From the NCBI GenBank assembly GCA_049116315.1, contig JAGDZD010000008.1, positions 124,001 through 188,000 on the forward strand: a DNA stretch of 64,000 bases, written 5' to 3'. This DNA is from Thalassobius sp049116315 (GTDB lineage Bacteria; Pseudomonadota; Alphaproteobacteria; Rhodobacterales; Rhodobacteraceae). The notes beneath the pieces are model-generated. The model did no database searches. It was not told the DNA's origin and worked only from the letters and a program-made list of their open reading frames with translations. Made by a program: the position numbers and the translations under genes. Below, piece after piece: positions 32,402 through 40,612 of this stretch. The first letter of the stretch is position 1. The number at the start of each line of letters is the position of its first letter.

Positions 32402-33619
32402 TTAGGCGCCAAAAGCGCGCCGGTTACCCATCACATCCTGTGCCGCTTTGACCAAGGCGTCAGCAATCACATCCAATTCCGGCAGCGTCAAACGGGCTGG
32501 CAGGCGGGTGTCGCAGGCTTTCATCAGCATATTGCGCGTTTGAGGCAGCTTGGGCGCTTTGCCTAAAAACTCCCAGTTCCAAAAGGCACGCGCATTGTCG
32601 GTGCTCAGGCCAAAGACCTGCACCTTGACGCCACGCTGCGCCGAAGCGTCCTGAAAGGCGCGCACTTCATTTTCGGCCATGCCCACAAGGTTGAACTGGA
32701 TCGAATCCGGCGCGCGCTCTTCTGGCGCCAGCTTCTCTGGCACATCAATCCATGGCGACAGGTTGAGCTTATCGGCAACATAATCATGATTGCGACGGCC
32801 ATCCGCAACCCGGCGCGGGATCTCTGCCAATTGTGCGCGCACCACCGCAGCGGACAGGTTGCCCAAACGCAGGTTATAAAGTGGCAGCTTGTTCTGCCAG
32901 CGGGCAAAGGCGGCCTCCAGCTCGGCGGCATCCGCGTCATTGGTGGCGAGGTGTTTCTTCCACATGTGTTCATAGGCGCCCGACATAATGGTCGCCTGCG
33001 CCAACAGGTCGGCGTCGTCGGTGATCAGAATGCCACCCTCTCCCGAGTTCAGCAATTTGTAGCTTTGGAAAGAAAAACACCCGATTTTCCCCAATGTGCC
33101 GATGTTTTTGCCATGCCATTGAGTGCCCAGTGAATGGGCTGCATCTTCCAGCAAGGGCACGTTATGGGCCTCACACAGCGCCATGATTGCATCCATATCC
33201 GAGGTGTGTCCACGCATGTGGCTGATCAATACCGCCTCAATGGTGCCGTCCAGCTTGGCCTCAAAATCGGCCAAATCAATGCGGTAGTTCTCCCCCACCT
33301 CTGACAACACAGGCACACAATCCGCATGCACAATCGCCGACGGCACCGCAGCAAAGGTAAAGGCTGGGATCAACACCCGCGCGCCACGTGGCAGCCCCAA
33401 TGCTTTCAAGGACAAAAACAACGCCGCAGAGCAGGAGGACACCGCCAGGGCGTATTTGCTGCCAAGGCTTTCGGCGAACTCACGTTCCAGCATCGAAACC
33501 GGCGCATCTTTGGCGGCGGTGTAGCGAAACAAATCCCCACTGGCCAACAGGCGTTCGATTTCAGCGCGCACAGAGTCCGGGATTGGTTCTGCATCATAGA
33601 CGTTGGGCGGCAATGACAT
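32402..33619 (-). CDS. DegT/DnrJ/EryC1/StrS-family aminotransferase
   Basis: A 405-residue fold-type I PLP enzyme: LGSKYALAVSSCSAALFLSLKALGL, IPAFTFAAVPSAIVHADCVPVL, LLEDAAHSLGTQWHGKNIGTLGKIGCFSFQSYKLLNSGEGGILIT. The Lys of SYKLLNSGEGG is the PLP lysine. The family usually transaminates nucleotide-sugar ketoses, but no sugar genes are nearby; here it is the last gene of a glutamine-synthetase/amine-oxidase cluster, so it may act on an amino compound instead. A TTTGATCA motif lies in the upstream gap (33707-33714). Confidence 0.9.
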   Translation of the reverse strand: MSLPPNVYDAEPIPDSVRAEIERLLASGDLFRYTAAKDAPVSMLEREFAESLGSKYALAVSSCSAALFLSLKALGLPRGARVLIPAFTFAAVPSAIVHADCVPVLSEVGENYRIDLADFEAKLDGTIEAVLISHMRGHTSDMDAIMALCEAHNVPLLEDAAHSLGTQWHGKNIGTLGKIGCFSFQSYKLLNSGEGGILITDDADLLAQATIMSGAYEHMWKKHLATNDADAAELEAAFARWQNKLPLYNLRLGNLSAAVVRAQLAEIPRRVADGRRNHDYVADKLNLSPWIDVPEKLAPEERAPDSIQFNLVGMAENEVRAFQDASAQRGVKVQVFGLSTDNARAFWNWEFLGKAPKLPQTRNMLMKACDTRLPARLTLPELDVIADALVKAAQDVMGNRRAFGA

Positions 33620-33745
33620 ATGTTTCGGCTTTCCTGAATTCCAGTTTCAGGAATTATTAAAACAAGAGGAGCAAAAAGAGAAATGAAATTGCGATGACAT
33701 TGGGGATTTGATCACAAAATTGGCTGTTTTATGCCATCCATCGGC

Positions 33746-35050
33746 TTAGATCCCCAATCGATCCCGCAGGGCAAACCAACTCATCGCCAAAACCAACAGT
33801 GGTGAGCGCAGGCCCGGCCCTCCCGGAAAGCGCGGCGTGGGCAGCGCGGCCATGGTGTCAAACCCCTCTGCCTGCCCTTGAATGGCCTTGGCCATCAACT
33901 GTCCGCAATGGGTAGCCGTGCCCAGACCGTGCCCAGAATAGCCTGACGACGATAGGATATTGGCAGAAAGGCGTGCCACATGCGGCAGGCGTTTCATCGT
34001 GATGCCCAAGGTGCCACCCCAGGCATAATCAATCCGGATATCTTTCAAATGCGGATAAATCTCGACCATGGGTTTGCGCACCTTGGCGGCAATATCCTTG
34101 GGAAAGCGATAGCCATAGCTTTCGCCGCCGCCAAACAACAATCGCTTGTCGCGCGACAGGCGGAAATAATTGACCACAAATTTGCTGTCACACACGGCAA
34201 CATCCTGCGCCAGCACCTGCGAAGCGGCCTCGCCCAGCGGTTCGGTGGCGGCGATGAAATTGTTGATCGGCATGACGCGCGCGGCAACCTGCTGGCTCAA
34301 CCCGCCGACATAGCCGTTACAGGCCAAAACCACATGATCACAGGTCACATTGCCCTGTGCGGTGTGCACAATGGGGCGTGGCCCTTCGGTGATCTCGCGC
34401 ACTTCAGTCTGCTCATAAAGGCGCGCGCCAAGCCCCTGCGCGGCCCGCGCCAATCCCAGAGCAAAGTTCAACGGGTGCAAATGCGCCGCCCCGCGATCCA
34501 ACACCCCGCCGTGATAGCGCGGCGAGGGGCACAGGGTGTGAAAACCCTCCGCATCCAGCGCAGAGATCTGATCATAGCCATAGTGCTGTTGCATATGCGC
34601 GCTATACCGGTGAAGATCTTCCATTTCACTGGCATCAAACCCCGTCCAAGCGATGCCGGGTTTCAAATCACAGTCGATCTCAAAACGTGCAATCAAACTG
34701 CGCACCAGATCTTTCGCGTCTTCCCCCATGGCCCATAGCTGGCGCGCGGTCTGTGTGCCCATCATCTGTTCCAAAACCTTTTGATCTTGGCGCTGACCAC
34801 TGCCCAATTGACCGCCATTGCGCCCGGAGGCCCCAAACCCAACCCGGTGCGCCTCCAAGACGGTGACCCGCAACCCTGCCTCTGCCAAATGCAAGGCTGC
34901 CGACAACCCGGTATAGCCTGCACCGATGACACAGACATCCGTGCGCTCATCGCCCTTCAGCGGGGGCTGCGCGGGAAAAGATGTTGCCGTGGCCGCGTAC
35001 CAGCTTGGCGGATAGGCGCCCTTTTGGTCATTTGAATACAATAGGTTCAT
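33746..35050 (-). CDS. FAD-dependent amine oxidoreductase (PuuB/OrdL-like)
   Basis: A 434-residue DAO-fold flavoprotein. The FAD motif DVCVIGAGYTGLSAALHLAEAGLRVTVLEAHRVGFGASGRNGGQLGSGQRQDQ (residues about 38-90) is the hallmark of gamma-glutamylputrescine oxidase and related enzymes; RLLFGGGESYGYRFP and AWGGTLGITMKRLPHVARL follow. It should oxidise a gamma-glutamylated or free amine to an aldehyde with H2O2 formation. It lies between the glutamine-synthetase-like gene and the DegT aminotransferase; a GC-rich repeat element fills the gap upstream. Confidence 0.9.
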   Translation of the reverse strand: MNLLYSNDQKGAYPPSWYAATATSFPAQPPLKGDERTDVCVIGAGYTGLSAALHLAEAGLRVTVLEAHRVGFGASGRNGGQLGSGQRQDQKVLEQMMGTQTARQLWAMGEDAKDLVRSLIARFEIDCDLKPGIAWTGFDASEMEDLHRYSAHMQQHYGYDQISALDAEGFHTLCPSPRYHGGVLDRGAAHLHPLNFALGLARAAQGLGARLYEQTEVREITEGPRPIVHTAQGNVTCDHVVLACNGYVGGLSQQVAARVMPINNFIAATEPLGEAASQVLAQDVAVCDSKFVVNYFRLSRDKRLLFGGGESYGYRFPKDIAAKVRKPMVEIYPHLKDIRIDYAWGGTLGITMKRLPHVARLSANILSSSGYSGHGLGTATHCGQLMAKAIQGQAEGFDTMAALPTPRFPGGPGLRSPLLVLAMSWFALRDRLGI

Positions 35051-35059
35051 CGCGTCAGC

Positions 35060-35084
35060 CTCACCTTGGCAAAAATACTCCGGG
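35060..35084 (-). repeat. GGAGTATTT/CAAG-type intergenic repeat, copy A
   Basis: On the minus strand this reads CGGAGTATTTTTGCCAAG followed by GTGAGGC. The same core (GGAGTATTT, spacer, CAAGATGAAG) occurs at 40548-40573 (+) and 52399-52426 (-). It lies 10-34 bases before the FAD oxidase start codon. Confidence 0.6.
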
Positions 35085-35180
35085 GGGCGGGGCCCAAAGG
35101 GGCCCGATAGGGGGCAGCGCCCCCATGCCCGAGCGCCCCAAAGGGCGCGAGATATCCAGCGCCGCGCCCTCTGGCGCGGC
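35083..35180. repeat. GC-rich multi-hairpin intergenic element
   Basis: Three adjacent inverted repeats: GGGGCCC/GGGGCCC-type around 35088-35107, GCGCCC/GGGCGC around 35142-35150 region, and GCCGCGCC (35161-35168) / GGCGCGGC (35173-35180), a perfect 8-bp stem with a 4-nt loop. It fills most of the gap between the glutamine-synthetase-like gene and the FAD oxidase gene and resembles REP-type elements rather than a single terminator. Confidence 0.6.
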
Positions 35181-35186
35181 TCCGCC

Positions 35187-36557
35187 TTACACGTTCATCA
35201 ACAGGTGTTCGCGCTCCCACGGGCTGATCACCTGCAGGAACTCCTCGTATTCGGTGCGTTTGATAATGGCGTACACTCGGGCGAAATCGGGGTGCAGGAT
35301 CTCATGCAGCTTGTGGGCTTCTTCGAACAAATCCAACGCCTCACCCATCACGCGGGGCAGGTCAGTTTCGTCATCATACGCATCTCCCTTATAGCTGGGG
35401 CCTGCGCGTTCTTGCTCCATCAGACCCAAATAGCCACAGGCCAAAGAGGCCGCGATCCCGAGGTAGGGGTTACAATCCATGCCGGCCAATCGGTTTTCCA
35501 CCCGACGGGCGCTGGGGTCTGACAGCGGAACCCGGATGCCTGTGGTGCGGTTGTCACGCGCCCAAGCCAGATTGATTGGCGCTGCGTGGTCACGCACGTA
35601 TCGCCGATAGGAATTCACATAGGGTGCCAGCACCGCAGTGGCCGAAGGCAGGTGTTTTTGTAAGCCACCAATAAAGTGGAAAAACGCATCGGTTTCGCCG
35701 CCCTGTGGTCCTGAAAACAGGTTCTCACCGGTCTCGATGTCCAGCACCGAGTGGTGGATATGCATCGCGCTGCCCGGCTCATCTGCAATCGGTTTGGCCA
35801 TAAAGGTGGCAAAACAATCATGGCGCAGCGCCGCCTCTCGGATCAGCCGTTTGAAATAGAACACCTCATCCGCCAGTTTGACAGGATCGCCGTGCAACAG
35901 GTTGATTTCCAACTGACCCGCGCCGCCCTCTTGGGTGATGCCATCGATTTCAAAGCCCTGCGCTTCGGCAAAATCATAGATGTCATCGATGACAGGGCCA
36001 AACTCATCCACGGCCGTCATCGAATAGGCCTGACGCGCGGCCGCCGGGCGGCCAGAGCGGCCCATCATCGGCTCGATCGATTTGGCAGGATCAAGATTGC
36101 GCGCCACCAAAAAGAACTCCATTTCGGGCGCCACCACAGGTTCCCAACCCTGTTTGCGGTAAAGCTCCACCACCCGTTTCAATACGTTGCGCGGCGCAAA
36201 GGGGATCGGGTCGTCTTTGCGATCATACGCATCGTGGATCACCTGCAATGTCCAATCGCCGGTCCAAGGAGCAGCACTGGTGGTGCTCATGTCAGGCTTC
36301 AGAACCATATCGCGTTCAATAAAGCCTTCTTTGCCTGCGGCTTCGCCCCAGTCCCCTGTGATCGTTTGATAAAAGATTGAATCCGGCAGATGAAAACTGT
36401 CTTGGCGGTCAAACTTCGAGGCCGGGACTGCCTTGCCGCGGGCAATGCCTGGTAGGTCGGCGATTATGCATTCCACCTCGTCTAGTCGGCGTCCCTCAAG
36501 ATAGGATTTGGCGGCTTCGGGAACCGTGTTCATCCATGTGCGCTTGGTCTCTTTCAT
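35187..36557 (-). CDS. Glutamine-synthetase-family ligase (PuuA-like), copy 1
   Basis: A 456-residue member of the glutamine synthetase superfamily. Catalytic-domain motifs are visible: VAPEMEFFLVARN (metal Glu), EGGAGQLEINLLHGD, ATFMAKPIADEPGSAMHIHHSVLD (ATP/metal His), and NRTTGIRVPLSDPSARRVENRLAGMDCNPYLGIAASLACG. Like PuuA it lacks the adenylylation-site region of true GlnA. It probably joins glutamate to an amine through a gamma-glutamyl amide bond. Its start overlaps the stop of the amidotransferase gene (ATGA). Substrate unknown. Confidence 0.9.
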   Translation of the reverse strand: MKETKRTWMNTVPEAAKSYLEGRRLDEVECIIADLPGIARGKAVPASKFDRQDSFHLPDSIFYQTITGDWGEAAGKEGFIERDMVLKPDMSTTSAAPWTGDWTLQVIHDAYDRKDDPIPFAPRNVLKRVVELYRKQGWEPVVAPEMEFFLVARNLDPAKSIEPMMGRSGRPAAARQAYSMTAVDEFGPVIDDIYDFAEAQGFEIDGITQEGGAGQLEINLLHGDPVKLADEVFYFKRLIREAALRHDCFATFMAKPIADEPGSAMHIHHSVLDIETGENLFSGPQGGETDAFFHFIGGLQKHLPSATAVLAPYVNSYRRYVRDHAAPINLAWARDNRTTGIRVPLSDPSARRVENRLAGMDCNPYLGIAASLACGYLGLMEQERAGPSYKGDAYDDETDLPRVMGEALDLFEEAHKLHEILHPDFARVYAIIKRTEYEEFLQVISPWEREHLLMNV

Positions 36558-37234
36558 GCCTTCGTCTCCTTGAAGAACCCGGCCATACGGGCGCCAAAAT
36601 TTTGGTCATCGAGGGGGGTGTCTAGGGTGTTGGCCACATCGGCGATCATCTCGGGGGGCAAAACGCCGGGGGCGCGATATTTCACCAGCCCGTCAACCAT
36701 CTCTGCGGGGAATTCGGGATGGGGTTGAACGGTAAAGATCCGATCCCCATAAAGCAGCGCTGCGTTGGCGCAATGTGGTCCCTCGGCGATCACCTTGGCC
36801 CCGTCAGGTGGGGTGATAACCTGATCTTGGTGCCATGCGTTCAGCACGACTTTGTCGCCTTCAAAGTCATAGGTCTGCGGCCCCGCGATCCAACCGCCGC
36901 TGAATTTTTCGACCCGACCGCCCAAGGCCTGTGCGATGATTTGATGGCCAAAGCACACGCCGATCATCGGCAGGCCCGCTTCGCGCACGCCCCGAATGAA
37001 GTCTTCCAGCGGGGGAATCCAGATGTGGTCTTCGTAGACGCCATGTTTTGAGCCGGTGATCAGCCAGCCGTCACATTCCACCACCGAGGCAGGGAATTCA
37101 TTGTCCACCACATTATAGGAGGCATAGTCAAAGCCATGGCCCTGCAACAGGCGGGCAAACATGGTCGCATAGTCCCCCAACACCTGTTTGGTTTCGTCGG
37201 GCGCGTGGCCTGTTTGTAAAATGCCAATTTTCAT
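36554..37234 (-). CDS. Class I glutamine amidotransferase domain protein
   Basis: A 226-residue stand-alone type I GATase: CDGWLITGSKHGVYED, LPMIGVCFGHQIIAQALGGRVEKFSGGW with the nucleophile Cys at about residue 94, and FTVQPHPEFPAEMV with the His-x-Glu pair. No synthetase domain is attached. Between two glutamine-synthetase-like genes it could hydrolyse a gamma-glutamyl bond, the task done by PuuD in the E. coli putrescine route. The overlap with the next gene (ATGA) shows operon membership. Confidence 0.9.
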   Translation of the reverse strand: MKIGILQTGHAPDETKQVLGDYATMFARLLQGHGFDYASYNVVDNEFPASVVECDGWLITGSKHGVYEDHIWIPPLEDFIRGVREAGLPMIGVCFGHQIIAQALGGRVEKFSGGWIAGPQTYDFEGDKVVLNAWHQDQVITPPDGAKVIAEGPHCANAALLYGDRIFTVQPHPEFPAEMVDGLVKYRAPGVLPPEMIADVANTLDTPLDDQNFGARMAGFFKETKA

Positions 37235-37305
37235 GGATCACCAGATTGTTGTTACAGCTAACGTAAAACCAGCGCTTGGGCCCGACAAGAGCCACAAGCG
37301 CGCCG

Positions 37306-38649
37306 CTACACTGTATCGAGGTATATCTCCACCTGCTCGGTCGGTGATAACTCGCTCATATAGTGCAGCTCTTGGCGCTTGGTTAGCACCAGATTGCGCA
37401 CCATTTCGGGGGCAAATATCCGTTTGATGACGTCGCTGTTTTCAAAGGCGGCGATGGCGTCGCCCCACATATTGGGCACTTGATCCAGCTCTTGCGCATA
37501 GGCGTTGCCGGTGATGGGGGCGGGCGGTTCAAGCGCGTCCTCAATCCCGGTCAGCGCAGCCCCCAAAATGGCTGTCAGCATCAGATAGGGGTTCACGTCC
37601 CCTCCGGCCAATCGATGCTCGATCCGACGCGCTTTGGGGCTGCCGGATGGCACCCGAATAGCAGCCGTGCGGTTTTCATAGCCCCAACAGATGCCGGTCG
37701 GCGCATGAGCGCCTGGCACCATGCGGTCATAGCTGTTCCAATGGGGGGCAAAGACCAGCGTGCTGTCTGACATCGCCCGCAAGCAGCCCGCAATTGCATG
37801 GCGCAGCGTATCGGTGCCCAGCGGCCCGTCATCGTCAAACACATTGTTGCCGTCCTGATCCAGCACCGAAAAATGCGTGTGCAGGCCAGATCCAGCATAA
37901 TCTTCGTAGGGTTTTGCCATGAAGGAGGCCGCAAACCCGTGGCTGCGCGCCAGTCCTTTGACCAGCATCTTAAACAGCCAAGCATCATCTGCAGCGCGCA
38001 AAGCATCGTCACAATGCATCAGGTTGATTTCAAACTGACCCAATCCGGCTTCGGAAATGGCAGTGTCGGCGGGAATGTCCATTTCTTCACAGGCGTCGTA
38101 AAGATCGGTGAAAAAGCTGTCAAAGGCGTCCAACGCCCGGATCGACAGCGTTTCGGCGCCTTTGCGGCGCTTGCCAGACCGGGGGCTCACCGGGATTTGC
38201 AGATTGCGCCCTGAATCGTCGATCAGAAAGAACTCAAGTTCAACGGCAACAACGGGCGTCAGGCCACGCGCTTTGTATCGGTCGACCACGGCGCGCAGGG
38301 CATGCCGCGGATCCCCGGCATAGGGGCTACCGTCGTCATTGAACATCCAGATCGGCAGTAATGCAGTGGGGGCTGAAAGCCACGGCATAGGCATAAAACC
38401 ACGCTCGGTCGGTTTCAAAACGCCATCTTTGTCACCGCTGTCAAACACAAGGGGGCTGTCCTCGATGTCTTCGCCCCAGATGTCGAGGTTGAGAACAGAC
38501 AATGGAAAGCGGGTGCCTTCTTCGACAACTTTGTCGGCAAAGCGCGTGGGGATCCGTTTGCCACGAGGTTGGCCATTCAGATCAGCAGCGGCCACACGGA
38601 TGGTGCGCACTTCGGGGTGTTTTCTAAGCCAATTCTTTGTCGTCATCAT
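37306..38649 (-). CDS. Glutamine-synthetase-family ligase (PuuA-like), copy 2
   Basis: A 447-residue glutamine-synthetase-like ligase: VAVELEFFLIDDSGRN, EAGLGQFEINLMHCDDALRAADDAW, AASFMAKPYEDYAGSGLHTHFSVLDQDGNNVF, and NRTAAIRVPSGSPKARRIEHRLAGGDVNPYLMLTAILGAA. It is clearly divergent from copy 1 (different substrate loops), so the two probably glutamylate different substrates or form hetero-oligomers. Start at ATG 38649 (AGG 7 nt upstream); the upstream frame to 38715 reads through the promoter region. Preceded by two copies of ATTATTTGATCAAA. Confidence 0.9.
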   Translation of the reverse strand: MMTTKNWLRKHPEVRTIRVAAADLNGQPRGKRIPTRFADKVVEEGTRFPLSVLNLDIWGEDIEDSPLVFDSGDKDGVLKPTERGFMPMPWLSAPTALLPIWMFNDDGSPYAGDPRHALRAVVDRYKARGLTPVVAVELEFFLIDDSGRNLQIPVSPRSGKRRKGAETLSIRALDAFDSFFTDLYDACEEMDIPADTAISEAGLGQFEINLMHCDDALRAADDAWLFKMLVKGLARSHGFAASFMAKPYEDYAGSGLHTHFSVLDQDGNNVFDDDGPLGTDTLRHAIAGCLRAMSDSTLVFAPHWNSYDRMVPGAHAPTGICWGYENRTAAIRVPSGSPKARRIEHRLAGGDVNPYLMLTAILGAALTGIEDALEPPAPITGNAYAQELDQVPNMWGDAIAAFENSDVIKRIFAPEMVRNLVLTKRQELHYMSELSPTEQVEIYLDTV

Positions 38650-38727
38650 TGTTTGCCTGATGCGGCACGTCCCCGAACGGGTGTGCAACGCCAGTGCGTC
38701 GCACGTCAGGTCCATGCCCTTGGTCCC

Positions 38728-38741
38728 ATTATTTGATCAAA
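38728..38741. promoter_or_regulatory. Repeated operator-like motif, copy 1
   Basis: ATTATTTGATCAAA with a palindromic core TTTGATCAAA, in the 177-bp gap between hisM and the second glutamine-synthetase-like gene. An identical 14-mer lies 76 bp away. Confidence 0.6.
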
Positions 38742-38803
38742 AAGCATGTTGCTGGGTTGTAGCATGTTTGAGCGATCCACGGAGGGCTCGCTCGGTCACC
38801 CAA

Positions 38804-38817
38804 ATTATTTGATCAAA
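38804..38817. promoter_or_regulatory. Repeated operator-like motif, copy 2
   Basis: ATTATTTGATCAAA again; here the palindrome extends further (AATTATTTGATCAAATTATG at 38803-38822, near-symmetric). Two identical sites 76 bp apart suggest looping or paired binding by one regulator at an internal promoter of the cluster. Confidence 0.62.
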
Positions 38818-38826
38818 TTATGTGTA

Positions 38827-39633
38827 CTATCGGATGAGATTGGGACGCAAGCGAATTTTGCGGCGCTTCTCGACAGGCAGATGCCGGTTCAAGCGTCGGT
38901 TCACTAGACCAAACAAGCCCAAGACAATCAGCACTAGGATAATGAAGTACCCGGCCAAAATCGGATAGGGAATGAAGGGGTTGAACGTCTTATCCGCAAA
39001 GTAGTTGGCGTAATACAACGCGTCACCTTGCTGGCGCCAGGCTGGAAAGCCGGAAAAATAGACAAGCGTTGTGGCGTGAAACAAGAAGATGGCTTCGTTG
39101 GTGTAAGAAGGCCACGCCAGACGCAGCATGGTGGGCCATGTGATTTTGCGAAACTTCTTCCAACCCGAAAACCCATAGGCATCCGCGGCTTCGAGGTCGC
39201 CCTTGGGCACTGAACGCAGGGCACCAAAGAAGATCTCAGCCGAATAGGCCGCGGTGTTAAAGAACAGCACCACAAGCGCGCCCAGCCAAGCCGCCGTAAA
39301 GGGGGCAAAGATTGGCATCACCTTTTTCAGGCTGAGAAACACGAAATAGGCAAAGAAAAACTGGATGAACAACGGCGAGCCGCGAAACAGAAAGATGAAC
39401 ATCTCTGCCGGCTTGCGCAGCGCCGCATGGGCGCTGTTTTTCCCCAACGCCAGCGCAGTGGCAAAGAAGAAGCCCGCAATCAGCGCCACGGCGCCAAAAT
39501 AGATGTTCCAAATCATGCCCGAGCCAATCAACGTGAATTGCTGGCAAAGGGTAAAATCCGCCTTGGGCAACAACCGCTCGCCGATGCCGATGGCGCGCAG
39601 CCCATAGTCTTGAATGGTGATCCAGCAGCTCAT
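38827..39633 (-). CDS. hisM: Polar amino acid ABC transporter permease (HisM-like)
   Basis: A 268-residue inner-membrane permease with about five hydrophobic segments (FGAVALIAGFFFATALALG; LFIQFFFAYFVFLSL; AWLGALVVLFFNTAAYSAEIFFGALRSVPKGDLEAADAYGFSGWKKF; ILAGYFIILVLIVLGLFGLV). The EAADAYGFSGWKKFRKITWP stretch is the EAA loop that contacts the ATPase. The start overlaps the stop of hisQ (ATGA). Symbols hisM/Q/J/P indicate family type; the substrate is probably not histidine, since the transporter is linked to an amine/amino-acid catabolic cluster. Confidence 0.92.
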   Translation of the reverse strand: MSCWITIQDYGLRAIGIGERLLPKADFTLCQQFTLIGSGMIWNIYFGAVALIAGFFFATALALGKNSAHAALRKPAEMFIFLFRGSPLFIQFFFAYFVFLSLKKVMPIFAPFTAAWLGALVVLFFNTAAYSAEIFFGALRSVPKGDLEAADAYGFSGWKKFRKITWPTMLRLAWPSYTNEAIFLFHATTLVYFSGFPAWRQQGDALYYANYFADKTFNPFIPYPILAGYFIILVLIVLGLFGLVNRRLNRHLPVEKRRKIRLRPNLIR

Positions 39634-40514
39634 GCGTTGGCCTTTCGTTGCTTTTCACCAGCAAGGGTGGCTTGGCCGCGGCTGAGGCGGGTCATAATGC
39701 GTTCCAGAAAAATCTCGGAAGCTTTGGTGAAGCAGAGGTAGAAAACCAAAAGGCCAAGGAAATACCACATGCGCCAATCTCCATGCGGATACTCAGTAAA
39801 GCGAGAGTTCTTGGTGCCGCCCAATTCACGCGCCCAATAGACCACGTCTTCGACGCCCAACAAGAACAGCAAAGGCGTGGCTTTGATCAAGATCATCCAG
39901 AGGTTCGACAGACCCGGCAAAGCATAGACCCACATCTGAGGCACCATCACGCGCCAAAAGGCTTGCCGGCGGTTCATGCCATATGCCTCGGCGGTTTCCA
40001 TCTGGGCGCGCGGCACAGCGCGCATCGCCCCAAACAGCACATTGGCAGCAAAGGCGCCAAAGACGATGGCAAAGGTGAAAATGGCAATCCCAAAGCCATA
40101 GATTTCATGCACCCACTGCGGGGCGGTTGACAGCGGCGCTTTGGCCGCTTCGCAGACAACAAAATCATTGCCCTGTCGAATGGCATCGGTCCAATCAGGG
40201 CAGAGCGCCTGATGGCGGATCCATTCAATGCCTTGATCTAAGGCAATGACAAAAAACAAGAAAAACGCAATGTCGGGCACGCCGCGCACAATCGCGATAT
40301 AGGCGCGACCCAGCCAAGACAGCGGCGTCAACCGCGAGCGCGCTGCCATGGCACCGCCAAATCCAAAGGCGAGGGCGGTTGGCGCTGTGATGGCCAACAA
40401 CAGCAACACCGTCCCAAAGGAGGTGTAAAACGACATATGTTTGCCGGTGGTCAGATAGCAGCTCAACCAGCGGAGGCCGGACAGCGTGTCAGGGTCGACG
40501 CAATACGTAAAAAT
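39630..40514 (-). CDS. hisQ: Polar amino acid ABC transporter permease (HisQ-like), probable ATT start
   Basis: An inner-membrane permease with five hydrophobic segments and the EAA loop METAEAYGMNRRQAFWRVMVPQMWVYALPGL. The first ATG is at 40436, but translation continues in frame upstream with sequence resembling the family N-terminus (CVDPDTLSGLRWLSCYLTTGKH) and no ATG or GTG. The candidate start is ATT at 40514, 6 nt after GAGG, giving 294 residues; TTG 40466 is another option. The gene lies between the binding protein and hisM. Confidence 0.85.
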   Translation of the reverse strand: MFTYCVDPDTLSGLRWLSCYLTTGKHMSFYTSFGTVLLLLAITAPTALAFGFGGAMAARSRLTPLSWLGRAYIAIVRGVPDIAFFLFFVIALDQGIEWIRHQALCPDWTDAIRQGNDFVVCEAAKAPLSTAPQWVHEIYGFGIAIFTFAIVFGAFAANVLFGAMRAVPRAQMETAEAYGMNRRQAFWRVMVPQMWVYALPGLSNLWMILIKATPLLFLLGVEDVVYWARELGGTKNSRFTEYPHGDWRMWYFLGLLVFYLCFTKASEIFLERIMTRLSRGQATLAGEKQRKANA

Positions 40515-40547
40515 GACGGACCTCGTGGGAGCCAGTGGTTTGGATTT

Positions 40548-40573
40548 GAGTATTTAGAGCAAGATGAAGGGGG
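40548..40573 (+). repeat. GGAGTATTT/CAAGATGAAG-type repeat, copy B
   Basis: Plus-strand GAGTATTTAGAGCAAGATGA followed by AGGGGG, in the gap between hisJ and hisQ and antisense to them. It matches the copies at 35060 (-) and 52399 (-). Confidence 0.6.
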
Positions 40574-40592
40574 AGGGACAGAGCCTTCCCCC
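40569..40592 (-). terminator. Attenuator-like hairpin after hisJ
   Basis: GGGGGAGG (40569-40576) pairs imperfectly with CCTTCCCCC (40584-40592), 20 bases beyond the hisJ stop. Such hairpins after binding-protein genes commonly stabilise the upstream mRNA and lower permease expression. Confidence 0.45.
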
Positions 40593-40612
40593 CGTGTTGG
40601 GTTTGGCGGGGA

